A stretch of 64,000 bases of DNA from contig CAZNPL010000021.1 in NCBI GenBank assembly GCA_964574815.1, positions 1 through 64,000 of the forward strand, written 5' to 3'. The notes under the pieces were generated by a model. That model had not been told where the DNA came from, did no database searches, and saw only the letters and a program-made list of their open reading frames with translations. The DNA is from CAZNPL01 sp964574815. Lineage in GTDB: Bacteria; Planctomycetota; Phycisphaerae; UBA1845. This document shows positions 1-9,746 of this stretch, piece after piece. Both the position numbers and the translations under genes were made by a program. Position 1 is the stretch's first letter, and the number at the start of each line of letters is the position of its first letter.

Positions 1-203
1 ACCGGGCCGCCAGGGCGCGAAAACCCAGCTGCGCTCGCTTAATTTGGGTCTAGCTGTCTGGACCGGTTCGGGCCGGCCAACTGCCTGGAATTTGATCGGG
101 TGTTGATTTGAGGTGTTCCGTCATGCAGCTCGTGTGGTGAGCGCGTGTTCATAGTGAACGTGCGCGTCGCGCCGCCAATTGCCGCAGCGGAAGAAAGAAT
201 GCC

Positions 204-3200
204 ATGTTCGGTGGATTCGTTGGACAATGCTCACTCACGACCAAGGGGATGTCTTCGAGTCCACGTGGGCGGGCTCGTCTTTCGTTGTTGGCGGCGGTTC
301 TGCTTTTCCCCGTGGCCGCGCAGGGGCAGTTGACGATCGACCTGGTTCCGCGGCAGGCAGGCCCGTTTTCAGGCGGAGAGACGGTCACGGTGGACGTGAT
401 CGTCCATAACCCGACCGAAGCGTTTCCCATCCTTCTGGCCCAGGTGGACTTCACGGACTCCGACACGGCGTTGTCGTTCGCGGGCGACTTTCAATGGGCG
501 CTGATTCCCACAACGGACGGGGACGGTACGTTGCCGGTGCCCCGCTGGGTTGCGAGCGGAGCGCCTCAAAACAATTTACCGGCCGCAGGCTCGCTGCGAC
601 TGGGGGCCATCGATGTCGTTCTCCCGAACGAGGCCGGGTGCTATCTGTTGGAATGTCTCAACGCGGACGAGTCGAACCGGGAGCTTGGGGCCCGGATCGA
701 CGTTCAGGTGCCGACTTTTTCCGGTGGGGGCGTTGTCGTGTTGCGGGCGTTCGACGGGCAGATCGTCGGCGGGCAGGTGACGCTGGCCGTGGGCCATGAA
801 ATCTGCAACGGTCTGGACGATGACTGCGACGGTTTGATCGACGAGGACTTTGAGCGTGTGATCATCAACCCGGCCAACGGTGAGCCGATCGTCGTCGGCC
901 CGGGAGACCCGTGTTACACCGGCGTTGGGGAATGCGAGGGGCCGGGGCGGACGGTTTGCAAGGCGGACGGATCCGACATCGAGTGCATCCCCAACCAGGA
1001 GATTCCGCCGGGGACGGAAGGGCCGTACGGCGATGCGTCCTGCACGGATTTCAAAGACAACGACTGCGACGGGCTGACCGATTTCGAGGACCCGGACTGC
1101 ATCGGCGACGAACTATGCGACGCCTTCGATAACGACAACGACGGTCAGACGGACGAGGATTTCCCGGGTCTCGGCGACGTTTGCGTGGTGGGTGTGGGGA
1201 TTTGTGAGAAGGAGGGCATCGTCATCTGCACGGTGGACGGCACAGGCACGACGTGTAACGCGTCGGCGGCGGCGCCGGGCGTCGAGGGGCCGCCCGCTTC
1301 GAACCGTTGTAACGATACGTTCGACAACGATTGCGACGGGCTTGTGGACCTCGAGGACCCGGATTGCCAGGAGCCGGAGTCTTGCGATGGGCTGGACAAC
1401 GACGGCGACGGCGAAATCGACGAGGACTTCCCTGGACTTGACGATCCTTGCAGCGTCGGCATTGGGCCGTGCCAGCGCGACGGCGTTCTGATCTGCTCGG
1501 CGACCGGCGACGGCACCACGTGCAGCGCCACACCGGGCAAGAAGAAGCCGGAGGGGCCAGCGGGATGTGATTGCGCGGATGGGATCGACAACGACTGCGA
1601 CGGGCTGATCGATCTCGATGATCCGAACTGCGGCGGGTACGACCTGCGGGTGCAGTGTTCCCTGCCGCCCGTGTGCGAATCCGCGGGCGACGACTGCCTG
1701 AGCTGGCATACAGCACAGTGGCAGGTGATCAACGGAGACGGGTCCGAGACGGTCAAGGCTGAGCTGGTGGCGCTTGACCAGGCGGACGAGTTCATCACGT
1801 CGATTCCGGTTCAGGAGGGCGATCAGGTGCGGCTCGCGAGCCGGGTCAACGCGGTGGACTTTCTTGCGCAGACGAACGTAATCGACTATGACCTTGCATT
1901 CTTCGACGGAGTATTCGATTGCGTGACGGGGCCGGGCGGCGGTCCGCTGACCGGTTCATGTATTGCGTTTGATTCCGACTGCGACGACGACGTCGACCTT
2001 GTCGACATTGGAGCGGCGCAGACAAAGTTCGGCACGTCGGAAACGGTGCACGAGTTGCGGGCGCCGCAGGTCTTCATGCGCGTCAACGCGGCCAACGCCT
2101 TCAACAACGTCGATGCGGTCTGCTCCAACATGCCGCTGGCGACCGTGGTGTTTCCGCAGTTCACGATCTTCCAGGCGGACGGCACGCCGGTGCGGGCGAC
2201 GGTTCCGATTCCGAACGTCCAGGACGAGTCGCTTTTTGCGAAGCTGGACGGGCAGGACATTTTCGCGGCGATCGGGGTGAATCCGGCGACGGACTTCCCG
2301 GGCGGGCCGTATGGGGGCACCATTCAGCTTCCGGACTGCGAAGTCGAGATCTGCAACCTGATCGTGGATACGGGCGGGCCGGAGGAGTTCGCGGCCAACA
2401 CGCTGTCGATGACGATCAACGGTCTGTGTTGCGGGGAGCACTGGCTGGTCGTCAGGGGCGAACAGGAACCGGGCTCGTATCCCGACCCGCCGTCGGAAGA
2501 TTGCTTCGTGGATGATCTGAGTGCGCGCGGGAACGCCATCGGCTTTGATATCGACATTCACGCACCGACCGAAGGCGCGTTCACTCCGGCGAATCAGGTC
2601 ACTGTGCAGGGCGAGGTCTGCCACGGCCTCGTGTTGATCTGCCCGTTTCCGACGTTTTGCGACCCGTTCGTGAAGCTTAACGGGGCCTGGTTCCCACTGA
2701 GCGCTCCGGTGGTCACTGTGGGCGACGGCGAAGACGTGGGTAACAAGTACGTGTACGGCTTCGAACAGACAATTCAGCCGCGGACGCTCGATCAGACGGC
2801 GGTTGCGGGCACGACGCACGTGGCCCAGAGCATTCTGTACGCCGAGGCGTGGGACGTGCTGGGCAACGCGGCGCATTCGGAGAAGGTCGGCTTCTTCAGC
2901 GGACCGGCTCGGGCGCTTCCGGCTACCGCTCGAATTGCCGGCGACCCGACCATCCCGAACGGCACGGGGCTGGCCATTTCGGCGGCGGGTCTCCAGAAGT
3001 CGTTTACGGCGCTGGTCGAGTCGACCGTTCCTCCGGCGATCGAAGGCGAACTGGCCGACTGGCTTCAGAAGTTTCAGGGGTTCAAGACCGATCTGCCGAT
3101 GCCCGGCCCGCTCTCGGACTGGACTGTTCTGATTAATCCGGTGGCCGACTCGGCGGGACTGGAGGCGGGGCCGATCAGTGTGATCACCGATCTGCAGGAC

Positions 3201-4733
3201 GGTGCGATGAAGGTCACGACGACACTGCCGGACTTTCTGGCGAGGATTGGGGTGGAGGGTCAGTATCGGATCAGGGCGTGCGGGCCGCTGGGGAATATCT
3301 GCGTGTGTGTCGCCCGCCTGACGCTCGACGCGGTGTTCGAGATACGGGTGATCGATCCGCAGATTGTCTTTTCGATTACCGAGGAAGACATCCTGTTGGG
3401 CAACTCCGTGCCGCTGCAGTTCGTGATCGGCGAGAACGCGGTCGACGTGACGACCGTTGAAGGCGGGTTGGATATCGGCTGCATCGCCGGCTTCGTCTTT
3501 GATCTGGTCAACGTCGTCTTCGACATCATCAACATCGCGGGGAAGATCATTTCGTTCGGGCAGTGGGATCCGGGGCTGGATCTGGGTCTGCCGCTGGAGG
3601 ATCAGATCGAGAGCTTCAACTTCCAGGACCTGTTGAACCTGATCAAGGCCGACCCGCTCAGCCTGGAGTTCTTCCAGATCGCCGATGCGCCGCTTCCGGC
3701 GTTCGACACGACGCTGGGATTCTCCCTGGAGGCGGCCGAGATCGTGCCGGCCGGGATGACGCTTTCGTATGGTGTGCAGTTCAAGCCGATCGGACAGGAT
3801 ACGGAGGTGTTGCCGATCTACGGTACGCCGGCCGGCGACGCACCGCTACCGCTGCCGCCGATCCCCGCGGCGAGCGACATCACAGCGGCGTTTGCGGACG
3901 ATCTGTTCAACCAGTTGTTCTACGCCTTGACCTACACGGGCAAGTTCAAGACGGAGTTCAACGACACGGCGCTCTTGGGCGATCTGCTGCCGGCGGACTG
4001 TTCGGTCGCCGGTGTGTCAGCCGCGGTGGGGCAATGCGAGGGGCTCAAGGGCGGCGACTGCGAGGCGCTGGGTGCAATGGACCCGGTGGCCGGGGCGGCG
4101 TGCGAGCAAGCCGAGAACATGTCCGGCCTGATGAACATCGGCCCGACCACACCGATGATTCTGCATGGGCGCATGGATCCTCCGCCCAAGCTCGTGATTG
4201 ATGACGAAGTTGCAACGCCCGACGTGGTGGAGGGCGTGCTCCGGCTGGACCAGCTTTCGGTGGCGCTTCTGGCGGACCGCGACGGTGACGGCGTGCTCAA
4301 TGCGGAGTTCAACGGCGATTACGATGCGGTGCCGGGTTGTGGGGATGCGATTTTCGCAAGTGGTCTGACCTGCCGGCTGTGGGACACGTGTTACGATATC
4401 AATTTCGACGTGCAGCTCGACGTCACGGTGAACGGCGGCGTTCCGGAGATCGGGTTGAAAGTCGTGGGCCGTTCGCTCAGTCACGGCAGCACGTGCGGCG
4501 GGGACGGCACTTCGCCGCTGCCGGGAACCGATGCCATCGACGATATCGCCCAGGGCGTTGTTCTCGATACGCTCGAAAAGGCGGTTACGAACAACACGCC
4601 GCCGCTGGCGCTGGAAGGGTTGGACTTCGGCGGGCTGATCGAGTTTGCGATGCCGACGTTGATCGCGATCGAGAACGACGGCGATCCGACGATGGGGGAT
4701 TACCTCGGTCTGACCGGGCAGGCGCAGCCGTAG
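204..4733 (+). CDS. Giant secreted protein with MopE-type metal-binding repeats and a dockerin-like loop
   Basis: A 1509-residue exported protein of unknown function. Residues 1-42 give a basic n-region and a hydrophobic core ending near AAQG, a signal peptide. Between about residues 199 and 475 six Cys/Asp repeats follow the pattern CNGLDDDCDGLIDEDF or NDCDGLTDFEDPDC, which matches the putative metal-binding MopE family. Near residue 591 the segment SDCDDDVDLVDIGAAQTKFG resembles a dockerin-type Ca-binding loop. The remaining ~900 residues are beta-rich and unrecognised. No PEP-CTERM or LPXTG sorting signal is seen at the end. ATG 204 has a GGAAG-like site upstream. ATG 249 is also possible but its AAGGGG abuts the codon. 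It stands alone; the next gene is convergent. Confidence 0.88.
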   Translation: MFGGFVGQCSLTTKGMSSSPRGRARLSLLAAVLLFPVAAQGQLTIDLVPRQAGPFSGGETVTVDVIVHNPTEAFPILLAQVDFTDSDTALSFAGDFQWALIPTTDGDGTLPVPRWVASGAPQNNLPAAGSLRLGAIDVVLPNEAGCYLLECLNADESNRELGARIDVQVPTFSGGGVVVLRAFDGQIVGGQVTLAVGHEICNGLDDDCDGLIDEDFERVIINPANGEPIVVGPGDPCYTGVGECEGPGRTVCKADGSDIECIPNQEIPPGTEGPYGDASCTDFKDNDCDGLTDFEDPDCIGDELCDAFDNDNDGQTDEDFPGLGDVCVVGVGICEKEGIVICTVDGTGTTCNASAAAPGVEGPPASNRCNDTFDNDCDGLVDLEDPDCQEPESCDGLDNDGDGEIDEDFPGLDDPCSVGIGPCQRDGVLICSATGDGTTCSATPGKKKPEGPAGCDCADGIDNDCDGLIDLDDPNCGGYDLRVQCSLPPVCESAGDDCLSWHTAQWQVINGDGSETVKAELVALDQADEFITSIPVQEGDQVRLASRVNAVDFLAQTNVIDYDLAFFDGVFDCVTGPGGGPLTGSCIAFDSDCDDDVDLVDIGAAQTKFGTSETVHELRAPQVFMRVNAANAFNNVDAVCSNMPLATVVFPQFTIFQADGTPVRATVPIPNVQDESLFAKLDGQDIFAAIGVNPATDFPGGPYGGTIQLPDCEVEICNLIVDTGGPEEFAANTLSMTINGLCCGEHWLVVRGEQEPGSYPDPPSEDCFVDDLSARGNAIGFDIDIHAPTEGAFTPANQVTVQGEVCHGLVLICPFPTFCDPFVKLNGAWFPLSAPVVTVGDGEDVGNKYVYGFEQTIQPRTLDQTAVAGTTHVAQSILYAEAWDVLGNAAHSEKVGFFSGPARALPATARIAGDPTIPNGTGLAISAAGLQKSFTALVESTVPPAIEGELADWLQKFQGFKTDLPMPGPLSDWTVLINPVADSAGLEAGPISVITDLQDGAMKVTTTLPDFLARIGVEGQYRIRACGPLGNICVCVARLTLDAVFEIRVIDPQIVFSITEEDILLGNSVPLQFVIGENAVDVTTVEGGLDIGCIAGFVFDLVNVVFDIINIAGKIISFGQWDPGLDLGLPLEDQIESFNFQDLLNLIKADPLSLEFFQIADAPLPAFDTTLGFSLEAAEIVPAGMTLSYGVQFKPIGQDTEVLPIYGTPAGDAPLPLPPIPAASDITAAFADDLFNQLFYALTYTGKFKTEFNDTALLGDLLPADCSVAGVSAAVGQCEGLKGGDCEALGAMDPVAGAACEQAENMSGLMNIGPTTPMILHGRMDPPPKLVIDDEVATPDVVEGVLRLDQLSVALLADRDGDGVLNAEFNGDYDAVPGCGDAIFASGLTCRLWDTCYDINFDVQLDVTVNGGVPEIGLKVVGRSLSHGSTCGGDGTSPLPGTDAIDDIAQGVVLDTLEKAVTNNTPPLALEGLDFGGLIEFAMPTLIAIENDGDPTMGDYLGLTGQAQP

Positions 4734-4821
4734 CGGCCGGTGAGGACGACGAGGGCGCGTTGCGGGATTTCGAGCGTCATGCGGGTGCCTCGCAGCCTGA
4801 CGCCGCGAGGATGCGGGGATT

Positions 4822-5982
4822 TCAGAGTTTGATCAAGTCGGCCGCGGGCATCGGCGTTATTGTGCGGTATTGACCCATGAGCCGCCAGTGTCCGAGCGTG
4901 GGCCCTGCCCCCAGGGCGATGGCGACGACGCAGAAGACCATGGCGGGCCCGGCAAACTCGTGGGGGAGGCCTAGACGCATCGAACCCAGGCCCACGATCA
5001 ATCCAAGAGTCACGGCGGCGAGCGGGGCGATCAGAACTCGATCGTAGTGCGGGATGATCAACCGGCCGGTGGCGACCCGTCCGAGGAGACTGATGGGCGG
5101 CCACAATTGCCCGCAGTAGACGGCGATTCGGACGGCGGCCACCGCGAGCGGAAACATCACGTACTGTACGATTGCCCAGTAGGTTTGGTCGTCTGAACCC
5201 TCTTTCCAAAGGATCACATATAGGCTCCACGTGGCCAGCAGCGCAAGGAGGATCGCGTGGCGGACCGGGACTAACGGTTCCGCTGTACGATGTTTCAGAA
5301 GATCATACGGGAATCCAACTCGGGGGCCGGCGGCCGGGCGATTGCTTTGCAGCCGCCACATGGCCGGGCCTGTGGGGCTTGTGTGCAGTTTCTCGATTAA
5401 TGAAGCTTCCCAGGGGAAGCGCGCGATGGAGCGCTTCCAGCCGATTATGGCCACGACGTAGAGACAGCCCAGCACGACCGGCCAGAGCACGTGATGGTCG
5501 CTGAGGCGTAGTGCGAGGCCGAAGCCGAACGCCACGACGTAGGCTTCGGCGAGAACGCCCGTGAAGGCGCTTGCGACGGTGAGTGCGGCGACGTAACAGC
5601 CGACGAGCACGGCTGCGCAGGCGATGGGGTCTGCGCGGGCGGTACCGGCAGCCAGTGCTGCGAGTATCGCCAGGACAAGGGCGTCCTGGATCACGAGGGG
5701 CACGCTGCCGGCCGGAAGGGGACGATCGGCAGTCCACGGGACAGTCTGCAACCACTGGCGGTATTGGGCACACCATGCGGCGTGGAACTTCAGGACGCGA
5801 AAGAGGCCGTAGGCTCCGCATGCGATCAGGACGTACAAGGCGCGCGGGGAGATGACCTGTTCATCCCACGTCAGGTCATACCGCCACAGCAAGTAGTCGC
5901 CACCGATGACCGGCAGGTAGAGCACGCCGAACAGCCAGAGGATCGACGGCCGCGGGAGGTATCGCATGAGCCAGCGCGTCAT
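4822..5982 (-). CDS. ABC transporter membrane subunit (multi-pass protein)
   Basis: A 386-residue polytopic membrane protein with roughly ten hydrophobic segments (for example around SILWLFGVLYLPVIGG near the start and AMVFCVVAIALGAG near the end). No enzymatic motif is visible. Its ATG overlaps the stop of the upstream ABC ATPase gene as ATGA (5982-5979), so the two are translationally coupled and it is most likely the permease partner of that ATPase. The architecture, one ATPase plus one large membrane protein and no binding protein, suits an exporter of the ABC-2 kind. The substrate cannot be inferred. Confidence 0.75.
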   Translation of the reverse strand: MTRWLMRYLPRPSILWLFGVLYLPVIGGDYLLWRYDLTWDEQVISPRALYVLIACGAYGLFRVLKFHAAWCAQYRQWLQTVPWTADRPLPAGSVPLVIQDALVLAILAALAAGTARADPIACAAVLVGCYVAALTVASAFTGVLAEAYVVAFGFGLALRLSDHHVLWPVVLGCLYVVAIIGWKRSIARFPWEASLIEKLHTSPTGPAMWRLQSNRPAAGPRVGFPYDLLKHRTAEPLVPVRHAILLALLATWSLYVILWKEGSDDQTYWAIVQYVMFPLAVAAVRIAVYCGQLWPPISLLGRVATGRLIIPHYDRVLIAPLAAVTLGLIVGLGSMRLGLPHEFAGPAMVFCVVAIALGAGPTLGHWRLMGQYRTITPMPAADLIKL

Positions 5983-6758
5983 CGCAGCGTTCCTTCGAAG
6001 TACTCGTCGATGTGGTCGAGAGTCTCCTTGTGAATCATCCGGTCCAGGACTTCGCCGAGGGGGCCGTCACACTGCGTCGCGCTTCGCAGGCCGTCGGGCG
6101 TTTCATAGGCCATCAGTTCGCCGGCTCGGAGCACGGCCACGCGGTGAGCGAGCTTTTCGGCCAACTCGGGGACCTGAGTGGCCATCAGGACGGTGACGTC
6201 GCTTCGTTCGGCGAGGGCTTCGAGGACGTGGCGCAGCGCGAGGATGCCGGAGGGGTCGAGTCCGCCGGTGAACGGTTCGTCGAGGATGAGGACGGACGCG
6301 TCGGCGACGAGGGTTGCGCAGATGGCGACTTTCTTCTGCTGGCCGTTGGAGTAGACGCGGATGGGCGAGTCGCCTTTGGCGGTCAGGTCGAAGAGGCGGA
6401 GGAGGCGGTCGATGTGCTCGCCGAGGCGGTCGATTTCGATGTGGTAGAGGTGGCCGACTTCGGCGAGGAACTCGCGGCCGGTCATGTTCTTGGGAAGCCA
6501 GGGGTGGTCGGGGAGGTAGGCGACCCGGCGGCGGATGGCCTGCTCGTTTTCGACTGAGGAGCGGCGGCGGAGGCCGTTGAGCTCGACGTGGCCCTTCAGC
6601 GGGCTCAATAGGCCGGCGGCCACGCGAAGCAGGGTGCTCTTTCCAGAACCGTTGGACCCCATGAGTGCGACGAGTCGGCCGCTTTCGATGCGGAGGGTGA
6701 CATCGCGGAGGACCGGGCGAACGCCGTAGTGCTGAGTGACTTCGACAATGTTGATCAT
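5979..6758 (-). CDS. ABC transporter ATP-binding protein, H-loop His replaced by Gln
   Basis: A 259-residue ABC ATPase. Walker A is GSNGSGKST, Walker B with the catalytic Glu is VLILDEPF, and the D-loop is GGLDP. The signature motif is YSNGQQKK instead of LSGGQ. At the switch position the sequence is VLMATQVPEL, so the usual His is Gln, which may weaken ATP hydrolysis. ATG 6758 is chosen over the upstream ATG at 6809 because GGAGG lies 6 nt before it and MINIVEVTQHYG is the normal family start. It forms an operon with the overlapping membrane subunit and probably powers export through it. Confidence 0.9.
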   Translation of the reverse strand: MINIVEVTQHYGVRPVLRDVTLRIESGRLVALMGSNGSGKSTLLRVAAGLLSPLKGHVELNGLRRRSSVENEQAIRRRVAYLPDHPWLPKNMTGREFLAEVGHLYHIEIDRLGEHIDRLLRLFDLTAKGDSPIRVYSNGQQKKVAICATLVADASVLILDEPFTGGLDPSGILALRHVLEALAERSDVTVLMATQVPELAEKLAHRVAVLRAGELMAYETPDGLRSATQCDGPLGEVLDRMIHKETLDHIDEYFEGTLR

Positions 6759-6884
6759 GGAGCGCCTCCGCTTGGCGATACGACGCGTGATTGCGCGCTG
6801 TGGCATCATGTGTAATATGCACGCCGGCGGTGCGAGAGGGAATTATAAACGGTTGACTTATTTTGAAAGGCCGAAGCAAAGAGC

Positions 6885-6902
6885 GGCGGGCAAAACCCCG
6901 CC
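6885..6902 (-). terminator. Weak hairpin after the MobA-like gene
   Basis: The leftward strand reads GGCGGG, a 6-nt loop, then CCCGCC, about 20 nt after the stop of the MobA-like gene. There is no U tract, so it could equally be a dispersed planctomycete-type intergenic hairpin. Confidence 0.35.
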
Positions 6903-6921
6903 CTACGGTGGCTCGTGATTC

Positions 6922-7569
6922 TCATTCGTTGTCGAGGGTTCTGTAGTCTTCCATTGTATTGATATCACGGGTGGTGTTGGGGTCTTTGGTTTGGATTTCT
7001 TTGATGCGCCTCGGGTGGCGGTCGAGTAGGGAGCGGAGGCCTTCGGGGAGAGTTTCCAGGTCGGGGCTAAGCGCGATGGGGAAGATGATGGGGTGGCCCC
7101 GGCGGCCGGCGTGGGTGGCGACGATGATGCGGTCGGGGTCGGCGGTGAAGGCCGCGATGCACGCGCGGTACGCTTCAGCGGAGACGGCCGGCATGTCTAC
7201 GGGGATGACCAGGAGGCCGTCGTTGGGGTGGGGCACTGTGGCGGAGGCGGGCGCTGAGGCGCTTGCGGGTGGGGGGTTCTGAAGGTGGTCGATGCCGATG
7301 CGGATCGAGTCGAGCATTTCCGTGTCGGGGTCGTCGTTGAGGGCGGTTTGGACGCGGGGGTCGTTCGGAAGGTTCAAGGCGTCGTGGAGGTCGGCGCGGG
7401 TCACGACGACGACGGTGGCGACGCCGGCCTCGAGGAGAGTGTTGGAAACGGCGGCGGCCATCGTGGATCGGCCGACGGGCATGAGCTGCTTGGGTCGGCC
7501 CATGCGGCGGCTTTGTCCCGCGGCGGGGATGACGGCGTGGATCCGGATGGGTTGCGCGTTCGATGCCAT
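6922..7569 (-). CDS. MobA/MocA-like nucleotidyltransferase
   Basis: A 215-residue NTP-transferase-fold protein. The N-terminal nucleotide-binding loop AAGQSRRMGRPKQL (residues ~16-29) is typical of MobA/MocA and IspD-like enzymes. A metal-binding VDMP motif and the later ATHAGRRGHPIIF, typical of MocA (molybdopterin cytidylyltransferase) relatives, are also present. It probably transfers a nucleotide to a cofactor such as molybdopterin, but no molybdenum enzyme or other cofactor gene is adjacent, so the substrate is uncertain. The start at 7569 places the loop at the usual distance from the N-terminus. Confidence 0.8.
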   Translation of the reverse strand: MASNAQPIRIHAVIPAAGQSRRMGRPKQLMPVGRSTMAAAVSNTLLEAGVATVVVVTRADLHDALNLPNDPRVQTALNDDPDTEMLDSIRIGIDHLQNPPPASASAPASATVPHPNDGLLVIPVDMPAVSAEAYRACIAAFTADPDRIIVATHAGRRGHPIIFPIALSPDLETLPEGLRSLLDRHPRRIKEIQTKDPNTTRDINTMEDYRTLDNE

Positions 7570-7730
7570 GTGTTCAGCTCTGCCGGGAAGCTCCGCCGAG
7601 ATCCATGCTCATGCCCCGCTTCATGTTGAGACTCGGCGGAAGGTGCCGCGCACCGACCGCTCGACCCGGCGCTCGTGACCGTTTTGGGGTCTTCGGCCGC
7701 TGCTCCGAAGGAGTGGCCCACATCTTCTCA

Positions 7731-7752
7731 GCCACTGCTCAAGAGCAGTGGC
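7731..7752. repeat. Intergenic palindrome, 10-bp arms
   Basis: GCCACTGCTC-AA-GAGCAGTGGC is a perfect inverted repeat. Its 20-bp core recurs as the exact reverse complement at 52598-52617 and a related hairpin occurs at 61133-61148, so it belongs to a dispersed family. Confidence 0.8.
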
Positions 7753-7848
7753 ACACAGTTGGCCTCGCGCCCGATGGCGACGCTGGTTTCGCGGGGCGTT
7801 GTACGTTACTGTCCGCATCAGGCCATCCGTCAGTGGCAGAGTAGCCAT

Positions 7849-9525
7849 ATGAGCACAAAGTGCCAGAGGCTGGAGCGTCAAGTCACAGGGCGCGACGGGA
7901 ATCGACCGGCGTCGTCACAGTCGTATCCGGCGGACAGGGAGGCGGCACTTGTTGGGTCGGCCATCGCGTTGAGCGGGCTTGCCGTACCCGGCGTATCGAA
8001 ACGCGAGCGGGCATTGGCGCGTCGGGCGCCTGTCGTCGGGGAAGGGGAAACGGCGCGATTGTGCGGCGAGATTCGGCGGGGGCTCGATCCGCTTGGTGAG
8101 ATGTTCTGCGAAATCCGCACCGCGCGCGTGCGGCGTTCACAGGGTGCGACTTATACGCCGCCTGAGATCGTTCGCGCGATGGTCGGCTGGTGTGTGGGAG
8201 AAGCTGCGCCGGACGTGGTTGTGGATCCGGGCGTCGGGTCGGGGCGGTTTCTGGTGGCGGCGGGGCGGGCGTTTCCGCGCGCGAAGCTTGTCGGCATCGA
8301 GATAGACCCTTTGGCTGCGATGCTTGCGCGTGGGCATCTTTCGGCGGCGGGGTTTGCGGGTCGGTCGCGCGTGCTGTGTGAGGATTATCGCTCGGCGGAT
8401 TTCGGGTGGCTGGGGCGGGATGAGCGCGTGCTGTTCCTCGGAAATCCGCCTTACGTTCGGCATCACCTGATCGATTCGAAGTGGAAGGGCTGGCTGGCGC
8501 GATCGGCAAAGATGCTTGGGGTGGAAGCGAGCGGCCTGGCCGGACTTCACGTGCACTTTCTTTTGAAGACTGCGCAGGTAATGCGTCCTGGCGATGCGGG
8601 TTGTTTGATTACCTCGGCCGAATGGCTGGATGTGGACTACGGGCGCATGGTGCGGCGGCTGTTTGCTTCGCAGCTTGGAGGCCAAAGCCTGATCATCCTC
8701 GAGCCGACGGTTCAGGCGTTTCCGGACGCTGCTACGACGGCGGCGATCATGTGTTTTCGGGCGGGTAGTCAGGCCCGTTCGGTGGTTGTTCGACGGGTTC
8801 GGAGCTCTGCGGGATTGGACCTGTCGCGGAACGGGCGGCGTGTGGGGCGTGCGCGGCTGGAATCGGAGCAGCGATGGTCGCGTTTGACGCGGCCCGTTGC
8901 GCCGGCGCGATCGGGGTTTGTCGAGCTCGGAGAATTGTGCCGTGTGCATCGGGGGCAGGTGACGGGCGCGAATGCTGTCTGGATTGCGGGCGACAACGGG
9001 TTTCCGATTCCTGAGCGGTTTCTTTTTCGCACGGTGACTCGAGCTAAAGAGCTTTATGATGCCGGGAGCGAATTGTGCGACGCGGCACGGCTCCGGTCGG
9101 TGATCAACCTGCCGGTTGAACTGGATGAGCTCTCGGGCGCGGTGCGAATGGAAGTCGAGAAGTTTCTGCGGTTTGCGCGATCCCGCGGGGCTGATCGCGG
9201 GTATATCGCTCGGCACCGGCGGGCCTGGTGGTCGGTGGGGCTGCGGGAGCCGGCTCCGATTCTGGCGACTTACATGGCGCGGCGGCCTCCGGCGTTCGTT
9301 CGGAACACGGCCGGTGTTCGGCACCTCAATATCGCTCATGGGCTTTACCCTCGTGTCGTGATGACGGACCGGATGTTGCAACGGCTGGTTGCTTTTCTGC
9401 GGAGCGGCACGGAGATTTCTCAGGGGCGGACTTATGCCGGTGGGCTTACGAAGTTCGAGCCGCGGGAGATGGAGCGGATTCCGGTGCCGGGGTTGGAGCT
9501 CTTGGAGCGTGGAGAGCTGGGGTGA
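7849..9525 (+). CDS. Orphan adenine-specific (N6) DNA methyltransferase
   Basis: A 558-residue gamma-type DNA methyltransferase related to the M.TaqI/Eco57I group. Residues ~100-110 read QGATYTPPEIVRAMV, the usual entry to the SAM domain. Motif I is VDPGVGSGRFL (~122), followed by GIEIDPLA, and the catalytic motif IV is NPPYVR (~198). The C-terminal ~300 residues would hold the target-recognition region. The N-terminal ~70 residues are low complexity. ATG 7849 is preferred; the ORF stays open to 7675, but that extension runs through an intergenic palindrome. No endonuclease gene is adjacent, so it is either an orphan methylase or a single-chain type IIG-like enzyme whose nuclease motif I cannot see. 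Confidence 0.87.
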   Translation: MSTKCQRLERQVTGRDGNRPASSQSYPADREAALVGSAIALSGLAVPGVSKRERALARRAPVVGEGETARLCGEIRRGLDPLGEMFCEIRTARVRRSQGATYTPPEIVRAMVGWCVGEAAPDVVVDPGVGSGRFLVAAGRAFPRAKLVGIEIDPLAAMLARGHLSAAGFAGRSRVLCEDYRSADFGWLGRDERVLFLGNPPYVRHHLIDSKWKGWLARSAKMLGVEASGLAGLHVHFLLKTAQVMRPGDAGCLITSAEWLDVDYGRMVRRLFASQLGGQSLIILEPTVQAFPDAATTAAIMCFRAGSQARSVVVRRVRSSAGLDLSRNGRRVGRARLESEQRWSRLTRPVAPARSGFVELGELCRVHRGQVTGANAVWIAGDNGFPIPERFLFRTVTRAKELYDAGSELCDAARLRSVINLPVELDELSGAVRMEVEKFLRFARSRGADRGYIARHRRAWWSVGLREPAPILATYMARRPPAFVRNTAGVRHLNIAHGLYPRVVMTDRMLQRLVAFLRSGTEISQGRTYAGGLTKFEPREMERIPVPGLELLERGELG

Positions 9526-9660
9526 CAGGGAGCGCAGTTGTTAGGGGAGTACGGGTCAGTCTGCGAGATCGCTCCTGACTGTCGCGGTACTTCGAGTTGG
9601 GTGCTGCGCGGGCATCGTTGGTGTACTATAAGATACTATGGGCGCTTGGCGCGGTCCGTC

Positions 9661-9687
9661 CCCCACCCCTGCTTCGCAGGGATGGGG
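9661..9687. terminator. Hairpin between convergent genes
   Basis: CCCCACCCCTGC and GCAGGGATGGGG pair with one mismatch around a TTC loop. It sits between the ends of the methyltransferase and the leftward glycosyltransferase and may serve both. No T-run follows. A similar layout is seen at 56152-56170. Confidence 0.5.
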
Positions 9688-9746
9688 CGCCCGGGTCAGC
9701 GGGCGGTTCGTCCTCCCTTTTGCGAATCGCGAACCCACCCCTTGCT

